Assembly (NCBI RefSeq): GCF_000447205.1
Contig: NZ_AUWY01000120.1
Coordinates: 185,858 to 249,857 of the forward strand
Reading direction: 5' to 3'
DNA: 64,000 bases
From: Sphingobium ummariense RL-3
Lineage (GTDB): Bacteria > Pseudomonadota > Alphaproteobacteria > Sphingomonadales > Sphingomonadaceae
Each line of letters starts with the position of its first letter. Position 1 is the stretch's first letter. Below, piece by piece: positions 44,171 to 53,955 of the stretch. The notes beneath the pieces are model-generated. The model ran no database searches. It was not told the DNA's origin and saw only the letters and a list, made by a program, of their open reading frames with translations. Position numbers and translations under genes: made by a program.

Positions 44171-45976
44171 TTACGGCCCCTTCACATAGACCCGCTTGCC
44201 GCCGATCCAGGTTTCGAGAACCTGCGTTGCGCGGATGTCCGTCGGGGACGCGGTGGAGATGTCGCGGTCGATCAGCAGGAAGTCGGCGCGCTGGCCGGGG
44301 ACGAGGCTGCCGAAACGCTTTTCGGCAAAACCCGCATAGGCCGCCTGCCGGGTGAAGCCGTCCAGCGCCGCCTCGAACGTCACGCGCTGGTCCGGCATCC
44401 AGCCGCCGGCGGGTTCCCCCTTCGCGTCCTGGCGGCTCATCGCCACGGCGAAGCCGGGGAAGGGGTTGGGGCTTTCCACCGGCACGTCGGACCCGAAGGC
44501 GAGCGGGACGCGGTTGTCGAGCATCGCCTTCCAGGCATAGGCGCCCTTCAGCCGCGCCTCACCGAGGCGAGCGGTCGCCATGCGCCAGTCCGACGCCTCG
44601 TGCACCGGCTGCATCGAGGCGACGATACCGAACTGGGCGAAGCGGGGCAGGTCGACGGGATCGACGATCTGGGCATGTTCGATGCGCCAGCGGCGGTCGC
44701 CCTTGTAGGTTTCCGACAGTTCCGTAATGGCGTCCAGCAGCTCGCTGTTGGCGGCGTCGCCGATCGCGTGGACGGCGACCTGGAAATTGTCCATCGCCGC
44801 GCGGCTCATGATGTTGCGCAGCTGCGTCGCGGGGATCATCGGCAGGCCGCGCTGGCCCGGCGCATCGGCATAGTCGGCCTTCAGCCACGCCCCGCGCGAA
44901 CCGAGCGCGCCATCGAGCAGCAGCTTGATCCCGCCCATGCGCAGATGGTCGTCATAGAGCCAGGGGGTCGGTTCCGGCCCGGCGATCGTCACCATATTGT
45001 CGAGGCCATAGGCGTAGGACATGATCCGCACGCGCAGCGCGCCGCGGTCGGCCGAGCGGCGGAAGGCCTGCCAGTCCTCCATGCTGGTGCCCATGTCGGC
45101 GATGGCGGTGATGCCGGTCGCGAGCAGCGCGCGCTGCGCCCTTTCCAGCGCGATGTCGCGGTCCTTGGGGGCGGGCGGCGGCACGACCTTCTGGACGAGC
45201 TCCATCGCCTTGTCGACGAAGACGCCCGCCGGCCTGCCGCCCGCCATCTCGACCCTGCCGCCCGGCGGCGCTTTCGTCGCGGCGGTGACGCCCGCCGCGC
45301 GGATGGCGGCGCTGTTGGCCCAGCCGGCATGGCCGTCCACCCGTTCCAGCCAGACCGGGACGTCGGCGACCGCTGCGTCCAAGTCGGCGGCCGTGGGGAA
45401 GCGGCCGAGGCCCCATTGTTCCTGGTTCCAGCCGGTGCCGATGATCCATTTGAGGCCCGAATTGGCCTGCGCATAGGCGCGGATCTTCGCCTGCGCCTCC
45501 TCCAGCGAGCGGGTGCCGGAAAGGTCGAGCGTGATGAGCGACAGGCCAAGGCCCATGACATGGCCGTGCGCGTCGATCAGTCCGGGGATCAACGTCTTGC
45601 CGCCGGCATCGAGCTTGAAGTCGAGGCGCTTGGGGCTCGGCGGCTCTGGCTCATTCTTCTTGCGCTTCTTGCGGGGTGGAGGCGGCGGCTCTTCGTAACG
45701 ACCCGGGAGCAGCTTTTCGACCTTGCCTTCATCGTCGATCAGCAGGGCCTTGAAGCGAACGACATGGCCGTTCGCGTCGAGCGCGATGCCGTTGACATTG
45801 TCGACCACGCCGGACGCGAGCGCGGGGGTGGGGAGGAGGGCGATGAGCAATGCCCAGCTCAATCCCTTCGCCCTGCGCGCGGTCGAAATGTTTTGTCGAA
45901 CAAAGTGAGGCACTTCGCTGCGCTCAATGGAGGGCTTCGACGGGCTCAGCCCGAACGGACGTGGGAAAAAGTTCAT
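44171..45976 (-). CDS. amidohydrolase family protein (amidohydrolase-3/YtcJ-like), exported
   Basis: A metal-dependent hydrolase with metal ligands in DAHGHVMG (H137 and H139 in the 601-aa form) and RIEHAQIV, VHAIGDAANSELL and a final beta-sandwich. A hydrophobic signal-like segment begins after residue 39. A start at ATG 45976 overlaps the upstream dehydrogenase stop (ATGA), but residues 1-38 are largely encoded by a type A repeat. A TTG at 45862 would start right at the signal segment (563 aa), and I cannot choose. A Pro/Lys-rich insert (96-117) is unusual. Substrate unknown. Confidence 0.8.
   Translation of the reverse strand: MNFFPRPFGLSPSKPSIERSEVPHFVRQNISTARRAKGLSWALLIALLPTPALASGVVDNVNGIALDANGHVVRFKALLIDDEGKVEKLLPGRYEEPPPPPRKKRKKNEPEPPSPKRLDFKLDAGGKTLIPGLIDAHGHVMGLGLSLITLDLSGTRSLEEAQAKIRAYAQANSGLKWIIGTGWNQEQWGLGRFPTAADLDAAVADVPVWLERVDGHAGWANSAAIRAAGVTAATKAPPGGRVEMAGGRPAGVFVDKAMELVQKVVPPPAPKDRDIALERAQRALLATGITAIADMGTSMEDWQAFRRSADRGALRVRIMSYAYGLDNMVTIAGPEPTPWLYDDHLRMGGIKLLLDGALGSRGAWLKADYADAPGQRGLPMIPATQLRNIMSRAAMDNFQVAVHAIGDAANSELLDAITELSETYKGDRRWRIEHAQIVDPVDLPRFAQFGIVASMQPVHEASDWRMATARLGEARLKGAYAWKAMLDNRVPLAFGSDVPVESPNPFPGFAVAMSRQDAKGEPAGGWMPDQRVTFEAALDGFTRQAAYAGFAEKRFGSLVPGQRADFLLIDRDISTASPTDIRATQVLETWIGGKRVYVKGP
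45880..45962. repeat. type A repeat copy inside the amidohydrolase N-terminus
   Basis: Contains GGCTTCGACGGGCTCAGCCC and CGCTTCGCTG-like words of the type A family, without a complete partner arm. It lies within the reading frame that starts at 45976 and encodes a Ser/Pro/Glu-rich stretch. Confidence 0.6.
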
Positions 45977-46842
45977 GCCCGCGTGATTCGCCGTACCAGG
46001 GAGCTGGTGTCCTGCCGGTTGCCGCCCATCGCCTGCACGTCGGCGTAGAATTGGTCGACCAGCGCCGTCATCGGCAGGGTCGCGCCGTTCGCTCGCGCTT
46101 CTTCGAGCGCGAGACCCAGATCCTTGCGCATCCAGTCCACGGCGAAGCCGAAATCGAACCGGTCCTGCGCCATCGTCTTCCAGCGGTTTTCCATCTGCCA
46201 GCTCTGCGCCGCGCCGCCGGAGATCGCTTCGAACACCTTGTCGAGGTCGAGGTCCGCCGCCTGCGCGAAGCGCAGCGCTTCCGACACGCCCTGGAGCACG
46301 CCGGCGATGCAGATCTGGTTCACCATCTTCGTGGTCTGGCCCGCGCCGGCGCCGCCGACATGGATGATCCGCGCGGCATAGGCCTGCATGACGATCTGGG
46401 CGGCGGCGAAGGCTGGCTCCGTCGCGCCGCACATGATCGAGAGGCGGCCATTCTCCGCGCCGGCCTGCCCGCCCGAGACGGGAGCATCGACGCAGTGCAG
46501 CCCGAGGCTTTCGCCCTCCACGAAAAGCTGGCGGGCGATCCGGGCGGAGACGGTGGTGTGGTCGATGAACAGGCTGCCCGGCCGCATCGTGCGGAAGGCG
46601 CCCTCCCGGCCCAGCGTGATCTGGGACAGGTCGTCGTCATTGCCGACGCAGCTGATGACGATATCGGCCTCTTCGGCCGCCTTGGCGGGAGTGATCGCCA
46701 CCTCGCCGCCATAAGCCTCGGCCCAGCTCTTCGCCTTGCCGATGGACCGGTTGAATACGGTCAGCCGATGCCCGGCCTTCGCCAGGTGCCCCGCCATCGG
46801 GCCGCCCATGACGCCCAGGCCGATAAATGCGATATGTGCCAT
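45973..46842 (-). CDS. NAD(P)-dependent beta-hydroxyacid dehydrogenase
   Basis: A 289-aa 3-hydroxyisobutyrate/tartronate-semialdehyde dehydrogenase family protein, with IGLGVMG (7-13) at the N-terminus, the substrate motif DAPVSGGQAGAENG and the catalytic Lys in GQTTKMVNQ. The start at 46842 is the conserved N-terminus. The family oxidises beta-hydroxyacids or reduces the semialdehydes. Divergent from the threonine ammonia-lyase gene (97 bp). Valine or glycine/serine metabolism is possible. Confidence 0.92.
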   Translation of the reverse strand: MAHIAFIGLGVMGGPMAGHLAKAGHRLTVFNRSIGKAKSWAEAYGGEVAITPAKAAEEADIVISCVGNDDDLSQITLGREGAFRTMRPGSLFIDHTTVSARIARQLFVEGESLGLHCVDAPVSGGQAGAENGRLSIMCGATEPAFAAAQIVMQAYAARIIHVGGAGAGQTTKMVNQICIAGVLQGVSEALRFAQAADLDLDKVFEAISGGAAQSWQMENRWKTMAQDRFDFGFAVDWMRKDLGLALEEARANGATLPMTALVDQFYADVQAMGGNRQDTSSLVRRITRA

Positions 46843-46939
46843 ATGCCCCGCAATGATGTATGCGTCCGCCCCCGCCATAAAGCGGCTTTTCGGCAAGGGC
46901 CAGTTTCTTCCGCCGCAATTTTCCGTTAGGGGGTCGCCC

Positions 46940-48187
46940 ATGAACACGCTGGCCAAGATCGAAGGCGCGCTGCCGCTGCCTGTTTCCGTCGATGACATCC
47001 TCGCGGCGCGGGGCCGCATCGCCGGCGCCATCGTGCGTACGCCGACGCTGATCAGCCAGACGCTGTCCGAAATGGCGGGCTGCCGCGTGTTCCTGAAGTT
47101 CGAGAATCTGCAGTTCACCGCCGCCTACAAGGAGCGCGGCGCGCTCAACCGGCTGCTGACGCTGGACGAGACCGCGAAGGCCAAGGGCGTGATCGCCGCG
47201 TCGGCCGGCAACCATGCGCAGGGCCTGGCCTATCACGGTCGGCGGCTGGGGGTGCCGGTGACCATCGTCATGCCCAAGACCACGCCGACGGTGAAGGTTA
47301 CCCAGACCCAGGGCCATGGCGCGACGGTCGTGCTGCACGGCGAGAAGTTCGACGACGCGTCGGCCCATGCCCGCGTGCTGGAGAAGGAGCAGGGATTGAC
47401 CTTCGTCCATCCCTTCGACGAGCCGGACATCATCGCGGGGCAGGGCACGGTCGCGCTGGAGATGCTGGAGGACGCGCCGGAGATCGACACGCTGATCGTG
47501 CCGATCGGCGGCGGCGGCCTGATTTCGGGCATGGCGACGGCGGCGCGGGCGATGAAGCCCGATATCCGTATCGTGGGCGTGCAGGCGGAGCTCTATCCGT
47601 CGATGTACGACTATATCAAGCATGCCGAGCTGGCCTGCGACGGCGACACGCTGGCCGAGGGCATCGCGGTCAAGCAGCCAGGCGAGCTGACCCGCCGCTT
47701 CGTCGAGCGGGTGGTGGACGACATCCTGCTGGTCGGCGAACGGCGGCTGGAGGAGTCGCTCAGCCTGCTGCTGCAGATCGAGAAGACGGTGGTAGAAGGC
47801 GCCGGCGCCGCTGGCCTGGCCGCGTTGCTGAAGCATCGCGACCAGTTCGCCGGCCGCAGTGTCGGGCTGGTATTGACCGGCGGCAATATCGACACCCGGT
47901 TGCTCGCCAACGTGCTGCTGCGCGACCTGGCCCGGTCGGGACGGCTGGCGCGGCTGCGCATCATCCTGCAGGACCGGCCGGGCGCGCTGTTCCATGTCGC
48001 CCGCATCTTCGACCAGGAGGCGGTCAACATCCTGGAACTGTCGCACCAGCGCATCTTCACCAACCTGCCGGCCAAGGGTCTCAGCCTCGACGTCGAGTGC
48101 GAGACGCGGGACCGCGCGCACCTGCAGCGGCTGATCGACGCGCTGCGCGAGGCGGGTTACGAGGTCGCGCCGATCGAGGTGGCCTGA
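46940..48187 (+). CDS. threonine ammonia-lyase with ACT domain
   Basis: PLP-dependent deamination of threonine to 2-oxobutanoate. The 415-aa protein has the Schiff-base Lys K64 in AAYKERGALN, GGGGL of the phosphate loop and a C-terminal ACT-like domain (from about 335). Its length fits the short form with one ACT domain, which is often catabolic, but a biosynthetic IlvA role is also possible, so no symbol is given. It starts at 46940 and is divergent from the dehydrogenase. Confidence 0.92.
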   Translation: MNTLAKIEGALPLPVSVDDILAARGRIAGAIVRTPTLISQTLSEMAGCRVFLKFENLQFTAAYKERGALNRLLTLDETAKAKGVIAASAGNHAQGLAYHGRRLGVPVTIVMPKTTPTVKVTQTQGHGATVVLHGEKFDDASAHARVLEKEQGLTFVHPFDEPDIIAGQGTVALEMLEDAPEIDTLIVPIGGGGLISGMATAARAMKPDIRIVGVQAELYPSMYDYIKHAELACDGDTLAEGIAVKQPGELTRRFVERVVDDILLVGERRLEESLSLLLQIEKTVVEGAGAAGLAALLKHRDQFAGRSVGLVLTGGNIDTRLLANVLLRDLARSGRLARLRIILQDRPGALFHVARIFDQEAVNILELSHQRIFTNLPAKGLSLDVECETRDRAHLQRLIDALREAGYEVAPIEVA

Positions 48188-48301
48188 CAGAGTCACCAGG
48201 CGTTAACTTTTCGTGGTAAACGGCCTTTTCATGGTCGCCTGCGGGGGGCATAGTCCGGGCATGACTCGTCCCCCGCAAGGAGCTGCCATGGAGACCGGAG
48301 C

Positions 48302-49120
48302 GTGACCGCACCTTTCCGCTTTCCGCGGTTCTTCGTGACCAACCCGACGCCCTGCCCCTATCTGCCCGGGCGGAGCGAGCGCAAGGTTTTCACCGAGCTG
48401 TCCGGCGACAATGCGTCGGAGCTGAACGACGCCCTGGGACGGATCGGCTTTCGCCGCAGCCAGAATGTCGCCTACCGGCCGAGTTGTGCGGATTGTTCCG
48501 CCTGCGTTTCGGTGCGCGTCGTCGCCGAGGAGTTCCGGCCCAACGCCACCCAGCGCAAGCTGCTGCGCCGGAACGAGGACCTGGTCGTCACCGCCTGCAA
48601 GCCCTGGTCGACCGAGGAGCAATATGCGCTGCTGCAGCGTTACCTGCACGCCCGCCATCCGGGCGGCGGCATGACCGAGATGGACGAGATGGATTTCGCC
48701 GACATGGTCGAACAGACCCCGGTCGACAGCCATGTCGTCGAATATCGCGAACCCGGCGTCGACGGCCGCGTCGGCAAGCTTGTCGGCGCCTGCCTGACCG
48801 ACCGGCAGGGTGACGGGCTGTCGATGATCTACAGCTTCTTCGACACGACGCTGGAGCACCGCAAGGGGCTGGGCAACTTCATCATCATGGATCACATCCT
48901 GCGCGCGGCGAAGGCGGGTCTGCCCTATGTCTATCTGGGCTACTGGATCGATGGGTCGCAGCGCATGCAGTACAAGGTGCGCTACCGCCCGCTGGAGAAG
49001 CTGAGCCGGTCGGGCTGGGTCCGCTTCGATCCCGAGGAGCGGGTGCAGGCGATCCGCGGCGCCGTGCCGCGCGACGAGCCGCCGTTGCCGGTCGAGTTGG
49101 CCGGCATTTTCCGCAAATAG
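48302..49120 (+). CDS. bpt: aspartate/glutamate leucyltransferase (Bpt, R-transferase family)
   Basis: N-degron enzyme adding Leu from Leu-tRNA to N-terminal Asp or Glu, marking proteins for ClpAP/ClpS degradation. The 272-aa protein has the Cys-rich N-domain ([23 protein letters not shown]) and a C-domain with [32 protein letters not shown] and [10 protein letters not shown]. It starts at GTG 48302. Many annotations call this family arginyltransferase. Confidence 0.93.
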   Translation: MTAPFRFPRFFVTNPTPCPYLPGRSERKVFTELSGDNASELNDALGRIGFRRSQNVAYRPSCADCSACVSVRVVAEEFRPNATQRKLLRRNEDLVVTACKPWSTEEQYALLQRYLHARHPGGGMTEMDEMDFADMVEQTPVDSHVVEYREPGVDGRVGKLVGACLTDRQGDGLSMIYSFFDTTLEHRKGLGNFIIMDHILRAAKAGLPYVYLGYWIDGSQRMQYKVRYRPLEKLSRSGWVRFDPEERVQAIRGAVPRDEPPLPVELAGIFRK

Positions 49121-49216
49121 CCGGACGATCGGATATTTTTCGGAAAGGCTTGTTTAACATTTTACGCTAAAGTTCCGGCATGGGTCAAGGGATCAACAAG
49201 CAGCCGGGAGCGTGCG

Positions 49217-51760
49217 ATGGACCGCTTCCCTGAGCGTCGTTTTGCCGGTTTCGATCTGGCAACGCTGGATGCGGGGCCCGGCGACGAACGCGTCTTCCTG
49301 CGTAACGACCTGCTGTTTTCGCCGATCTTCACGCAGGTGTCGCCGCCGGTCATGCGCTTCGTCGCCGACGAGCGCGGGCGCATCCTGGCGCGCGACGTCG
49401 AATCTTCTGGCTTTGCCGGACGGGTCGAATCGGACCCGATGGACCATGGCTGGCGGGCCGTTGTGGAGCCAGCCGATCGCCGGACGTTGGCAAAGGCGGC
49501 CGCGGGATCGCCCCGTCCAGCACCGGTGCCGGTGCGGATGCACTGCACCGACGGCAGCGTGCGATGGTGCCTGGTGCGGATGGTGCGGGTGGCGGCGGCG
49601 AGGGGAAGCCACCGCTGGTACGGCACGGTCGAGGACATACACGACCGCAGCGACCCGGAGCTGGACGCGCTGGAAGCGGCGCTGCGCGAAAGCCGGCAGC
49701 ATTATCGCGCGTCGGTGGAGCTGAACCCGCAGGTTCCCTGGACGGCGGGGCCGGATGGTGCGATCGAGGAGGTGGGACCGCGCTGGGCCGCGTTGACGGG
49801 CATCGATACGGACGCGGCGCTGGGCGTCGGCTGGATGGATTCGCTGCACCCCGACGACGCGGAGCGGGTGTCCGGCATCTGGGCCGACCATCTCCAGTCC
49901 GGCCTGCCGGTCGACGTCGATTATCGCGTGCGCCTGAAGGACGGCAGCTATCGCTGGATGAGGGCGCGGGCAGCGGCGCGGCGCGACGATCGCGGGGCGA
50001 TCATCCGCTGGTACGGTTCGCTGGAGGATGTGCATGCCCAGCGGCTGGCGCAGCAGGCGCTGAGCGAGAGCGAGGAGCGATTCCGCCTGGCGGTGCAGTC
50101 GGCGCAGCTGGGCATATGGGATTTCGACGCCGTAACGGGCGTACGCACATGGTCGCCCGAACTGCGCGCCATGCTGGGCTTGGCCGACGATGTGCCGGCG
50201 ACCTCCGAACTCGCCCTCAGCCTGGTCCATCCGGACGATCGCGCGGAGTTGCAGGGGATGATGAGCGCCGTGGCCTGCAACAGCTTGCCGCCACATTTCG
50301 AGGCGACGTTGCGCATCCATCGCGCCGATGACGGCCGCCTGCGCTGGATCCGCAGCACGGGGTGGAGCAGCCGGCTCGACGGGGAACGACCCCTGCGCCT
50401 GATCGTCACCTTCCTTGACGTGACGGAGGAGCGGGAGGCGGAGGTGCGGATCCGCTGGGCGGCGACGCACGACCCGATGACTCGCATCCCCAACCGCACC
50501 TTCTGGCAGGAAGGCCTGGAGGCGATGGCGCGACAGGCGCGGGCGGACCGGCAAGGCTTCGGCCTGATGCTGCTCGACATCGACGACCTGAAGCGTACCA
50601 ACGACGCGCTGGGCCATGATGCCGGCGATGCGCTGCTGGGCGAGTTCGTCGCGCGGCTGCGCAATGTCGTGCCGACCGACGCGCTCATTGGGCGGCTGGG
50701 CGGTGACGAATTCGGGCTGATTGCGCCATCGCTGGCGACGCGCAGCGCGTTGGAGCAATGCGCGGCGCGGCTGATCGAGGCGATGCGGGAGCCGCATGTC
50801 CATGACGGCCGCAGCTTCGCCTGCGGCGTCAGCATCGGCGCCGCGCTGTTCGGCGAGCATGGCGGGGAGGCGGATGAGCTTCTCAAGGCGGCCGACCTGG
50901 CGCTCTATGCGTCGAAGGCGGCGGGACGCGGGCGGCTGACGCTGTTTCATCCGGCCCTGCGCGCTGAGGCGCAGCGGCGCACGTCGATGATCCATATGGC
51001 GCGCGACGCCGTCGCGCGCGACATGGTTGTGCCCCATTATCAGCCCAAGGTGGACCTCGTGACCGGACGGGTCCTGGGCTATGAGGCGCTGCTGCGCTGG
51101 CGGCATCCGTCGCTGGGCATCCTGCCGCCCGCCAGCATCGCTGCGGCGTTCGAGGATGGCGAGCTGGCGGCCGCGCTGACGGGGCGGATGCTCGATGCGG
51201 TTACCGCCGACCTGCGCGGGTGGCTGGACGGCGGGATCGATCCGGGCCGGATCGCGGTCAATGCCGCGGCCGCCGATTTCCAGTGCGGCGATTTTGCGGA
51301 GCGGGTTCTCGAACGTCTCGCCCGATGCGACCTGCCGCCCGAGCGGCTGGAGATCGAGGTGACGGAAACCGTCTTCCTGGGCCGAGGCGCGCATCATGTG
51401 GAGCGGGCGCTGGACGTCTTCGCACGCGCGGGCGTCCGGATCGCGCTGGACGATTTCGGCACCGGCTATGCGTCGCTGACGCACCTCAAGCAATATCCCG
51501 TGGACGTCATCAAGATCGACCGCAGTTTCGTCAGCCATATCGAGGAGGATGCGGGCGACGCGGCGATCGTGGACGCGATCGTCAAGCTGGGCACCAGCCT
51601 GGGGCTGGAAGTGGTGGCCGAGGGCGTGGAGACGGAAGGACAGGCGGCGCTGCTGATCGGCCATGGCTGCAGCGTGGGACAGGGATTCCTGTTGGGGCGG
51701 CCGCAGCCGGCGTCGATGCTGTTCCCTGACATGGCGGAACCAAAGACCCTGAGCCGCTGA
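49217..51760 (+). CDS. PAS-GGDEF-EAL c-di-GMP signalling protein
   Basis: An 847-aa protein with three PAS/PAC repeats (about 1-420), a GGDEF domain with intact G495-G-D-E-F499 and an EAL domain with intact E623-A-L625. Supporting EAL residues are seen in VTETVFLG, ALDDFGTGYAS, IKIDRSFVSH and AEGVETEGQA. Both cyclase and phosphodiesterase activities are therefore possible. No transmembrane segment is seen, so sensing is probably cytosolic. Starts at 49217 after GGGAG. Confidence 0.95.
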   Translation: MDRFPERRFAGFDLATLDAGPGDERVFLRNDLLFSPIFTQVSPPVMRFVADERGRILARDVESSGFAGRVESDPMDHGWRAVVEPADRRTLAKAAAGSPRPAPVPVRMHCTDGSVRWCLVRMVRVAAARGSHRWYGTVEDIHDRSDPELDALEAALRESRQHYRASVELNPQVPWTAGPDGAIEEVGPRWAALTGIDTDAALGVGWMDSLHPDDAERVSGIWADHLQSGLPVDVDYRVRLKDGSYRWMRARAAARRDDRGAIIRWYGSLEDVHAQRLAQQALSESEERFRLAVQSAQLGIWDFDAVTGVRTWSPELRAMLGLADDVPATSELALSLVHPDDRAELQGMMSAVACNSLPPHFEATLRIHRADDGRLRWIRSTGWSSRLDGERPLRLIVTFLDVTEEREAEVRIRWAATHDPMTRIPNRTFWQEGLEAMARQARADRQGFGLMLLDIDDLKRTNDALGHDAGDALLGEFVARLRNVVPTDALIGRLGGDEFGLIAPSLATRSALEQCAARLIEAMREPHVHDGRSFACGVSIGAALFGEHGGEADELLKAADLALYASKAAGRGRLTLFHPALRAEAQRRTSMIHMARDAVARDMVVPHYQPKVDLVTGRVLGYEALLRWRHPSLGILPPASIAAAFEDGELAAALTGRMLDAVTADLRGWLDGGIDPGRIAVNAAAADFQCGDFAERVLERLARCDLPPERLEIEVTETVFLGRGAHHVERALDVFARAGVRIALDDFGTGYASLTHLKQYPVDVIKIDRSFVSHIEEDAGDAAIVDAIVKLGTSLGLEVVAEGVETEGQAALLIGHGCSVGQGFLLGRPQPASMLFPDMAEPKTLSR

Positions 51761-51797
51761 CTTCGCCGCAGTAGGGCATGGTCGCGCCAAAACCACG

Positions 51798-52175
51798 CTA
51801 GCGGGCGAGGAAGGTCACTGCCTCGATCTTGTTGCCGTCGGGATCGCGGACGAAGGCGCCATAATAATGACCGTCATAATCGGGGCGGAGGCCCGGCGCG
51901 CCCGCGTCGGCGCCGCCCAGTTCCAGCGCGAGGCGATGGAAGGCGTCGACGGCATCGCGGTCGGCCGCCTGGAAGCAGATGTGCACGCCGTTGCCCGGAG
52001 TGGCGGGTGCGCCGTCGACCGGCGTTTCGACGCTGAACACCACGTCCGTCACCCCATAATCGAGCGAATGCGGATAGTCGCGCACGCTGCGATAGCCGAG
52101 CAGCGCCATCAGCGGGTCGTAGAAGGCGCGTGCCCGCGCGACATCGTTAGTGCCGACGGAGACATGATGGATCAT
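51798..52175 (-). CDS. VOC family protein (glyoxalase-like)
   Basis: A 125-aa vicinal-oxygen-chelate protein, with HHVSVGTNDVARARAFYDPL at the N-terminus and YGAFVRDPDGNKIEAV at the C-terminus, with His/Glu positions typical of a metal site. Substrate unknown; the group ranges from glyoxalases to antibiotic-resistance proteins. It ends 38 bp after the GGDEF-EAL gene. Confidence 0.9.
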   Translation of the reverse strand: MIHHVSVGTNDVARARAFYDPLMALLGYRSVRDYPHSLDYGVTDVVFSVETPVDGAPATPGNGVHICFQAADRDAVDAFHRLALELGGADAGAPGLRPDYDGHYYGAFVRDPDGNKIEAVTFLAR

Positions 52176-52273
52176 GGGGCATTCCTCCCTGCATGAGAAC
52201 GGCCGCCCAACGCATGGACGGCCGTTCCGGGTTCAGCGCTGGCAGGCGGTGCGGATCGCCTGCGCGGGAGGCT

Positions 52274-53293
52274 CTATTTGCAGCGGCAGGAGCGGACCTT
52301 GCGGACCGGCTTCCGGTAGGCGACCTTCTCCGTGACATAGGTGGTCGTCGTGGTAGTCGTGACGGCAGGCTGCACCGTGACGGTGGTGACCACCGGGGCG
52401 GGGTAATAATAGCCGCCCGCCACATAGCCACCCGGCCCATAGGTCGTCGTCACGATCGGCGCGCCCGGGGCTGGAGCGTTGGACCAGTGCGCCGGCCCTT
52501 CATAGGGCGGTGCGTCATAATCGACGCCGTAGCGGCTTTGCGCCGTACCCTCGAACCGACCCTCATAGGTACCGCTGTAGCTCTTGCCGTCGGCCCCGCG
52601 CCAGGTGCCGGTCCAGCGTCCTTCATAATCGTTCGCCGTGGTCACCGTGTCGTCGCCATAGCGATAGTCATAGGGCGCGCCGGGCCGATCGGGCGGGGGG
52701 GCGTCGCGGCGGCGGCCGTCCTCCGCCTTGTCGATCGCATAGCCCGCCACGGCGCCAACGCCTGCGCCGATCAGCGTGCCTTCGGTACGGTTGCCGCGAC
52801 CGGCGATGCGATTGCCCGCGATGCCGCCCACGACCGCGCCGATCGCCGCGCCGCCGACGCCGTCATCGCGCCGATCGGCATGATCGCCATCGTCATAGCC
52901 GCCGTCATAGCGGCCCCAATCGATATCGCTGCGATAGTCATAGACCCGGCCGTAGCGGTCGGTCATCACCGCGTCGTCATAATAGCGGGACCAGCCATAG
53001 CCATAGGCCGGGGCGGGCAGGCCATAGACGGTGTAGTTGGGAATGAAGAAGGCCGGGCTGACCCAGTAGCGCGGCAGGACATAGCCACGGACCGGACGGC
53101 GATAGCCGTTCCAGCCGCCCGGCGCGCGCCAGCCGGCGTACCAGCGGCCGTTGGGGCGCGGCCCCCAACGATGCATGCCGCCGGGACGCGAACCGTGAAA
53201 TCCGGGCGCCGGGCTCTTCGCCACAACCTCTGACGCTCCCGCGCCGGCGAGCAGGATGCCGGCGCCAACGATCAGGATGCTGCGAACGCGCAT
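52274..53293 (-). CDS. RcnB-like glycine-zipper outer/periplasmic protein
   Basis: A 339-aa protein with an N-terminal signal segment (about 1-24). The first part carries a RcnB-like module (YGLPAPAYGYGWSRYYDDAV), the middle a glycine-zipper segment (GGAAIGAVVGGIAGNRI and LIGAGVGAVAGYAID), and the end Tyr/Gly/Pro-rich low complexity, a Thr run and a Cys-containing C-terminus. RcnB proteins affect Ni/Co tolerance; the role here is not known. It starts at 53293 (MRVRSILIVG). Confidence 0.85.
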   Translation of the reverse strand: MRVRSILIVGAGILLAGAGASEVVAKSPAPGFHGSRPGGMHRWGPRPNGRWYAGWRAPGGWNGYRRPVRGYVLPRYWVSPAFFIPNYTVYGLPAPAYGYGWSRYYDDAVMTDRYGRVYDYRSDIDWGRYDGGYDDGDHADRRDDGVGGAAIGAVVGGIAGNRIAGRGNRTEGTLIGAGVGAVAGYAIDKAEDGRRRDAPPPDRPGAPYDYRYGDDTVTTANDYEGRWTGTWRGADGKSYSGTYEGRFEGTAQSRYGVDYDAPPYEGPAHWSNAPAPGAPIVTTTYGPGGYVAGGYYYPAPVVTTVTVQPAVTTTTTTTYVTEKVAYRKPVRKVRSCRCK

Positions 53294-53429
53294 GGTTGGA
53301 ACTCCCCATCTTCCCACGCGGGCGCAAGCGCCCGCCACATATTAACGGGTCGTTTAACATGATGGGCGGCGGCCTTCCACGTTTCCGGTCGCAAAAGCCT
53401 GTCCCGAAACGGGGCAAGGGCGGATCCGG

Positions 53430-53915
53430 TCAGCCGAGGCGGTCGGCGATCCGCTGCACCAGCGCTTCCAGCCCCGCCGCGTCGGCCGCGTCGAAGCGGG
53501 CCGGGCGCGGGCTGTCCAGGTCGAGCACGCCGATCAGCCGGCCGTCATGGACCACCGGTACCACGATTTCCGACGCGCTGGCGGCATCGCAGGCGATGTG
53601 ACCGGGAAAGGCATGGACGTCCTCCACCAGCTGGGTTTCGCGTGTCTGCGCCGCCGTGCCGCAGACGCCCCGACCCAGCGGGATGCGGATGCAGGCGGGC
53701 TTGCCCTGGAACGGTCCCAGCACCAGCTCGTCCCCGACCATCCGGTAGAAGCCCGCCCAGTTGAGGTCGGGCAGATACTGCCAGATCAGCGCGGCGACAT
53801 TGGCCATGTTGGCAATGGCATCCGGCTCGTCCCGCGTAATGGCGTCGGCGGCGAAGAGGAGATCGGCGTGGAGCGTCGCCTTGTCGGCGTCGGTGGTGGG
53901 GGCGAAATCGAACAT
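53430..53915 (-). CDS. msrC: free methionine-(R)-sulfoxide reductase, GAF fold
   Basis: A 161-aa GAF-domain protein very close to E. coli MsrC/YebR, which reduces free methionine-(R)-sulfoxide. The three reactive cysteines are present: C75 in GKPACIRIP, C85 in GRGVCGT and C109 in GHIACDA. It starts at 53915. The gene follows a GT-C-like membrane protein gene on the same strand. Confidence 0.93.
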   Translation of the reverse strand: MFDFAPTTDADKATLHADLLFAADAITRDEPDAIANMANVAALIWQYLPDLNWAGFYRMVGDELVLGPFQGKPACIRIPLGRGVCGTAAQTRETQLVEDVHAFPGHIACDAASASEIVVPVVHDGRLIGVLDLDSPRPARFDAADAAGLEALVQRIADRLG

Positions 53916-53955
53916 GGCGCAGATGTAGGATGCACGGGCGCCGCTGACCAGTCGT

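Noticed and set aside
49193..51796. 867-aa frame antisense to the GGDEF-EAL gene
   Set aside because: The plus-strand gene has intact GGDEF and EAL motifs; the antisense frame has none.
53342..53357. TTAA-N8-TTAA near the RcnB-like gene as a CtrA box
   Set aside because: Spacing is eight rather than seven; treated as a near miss.
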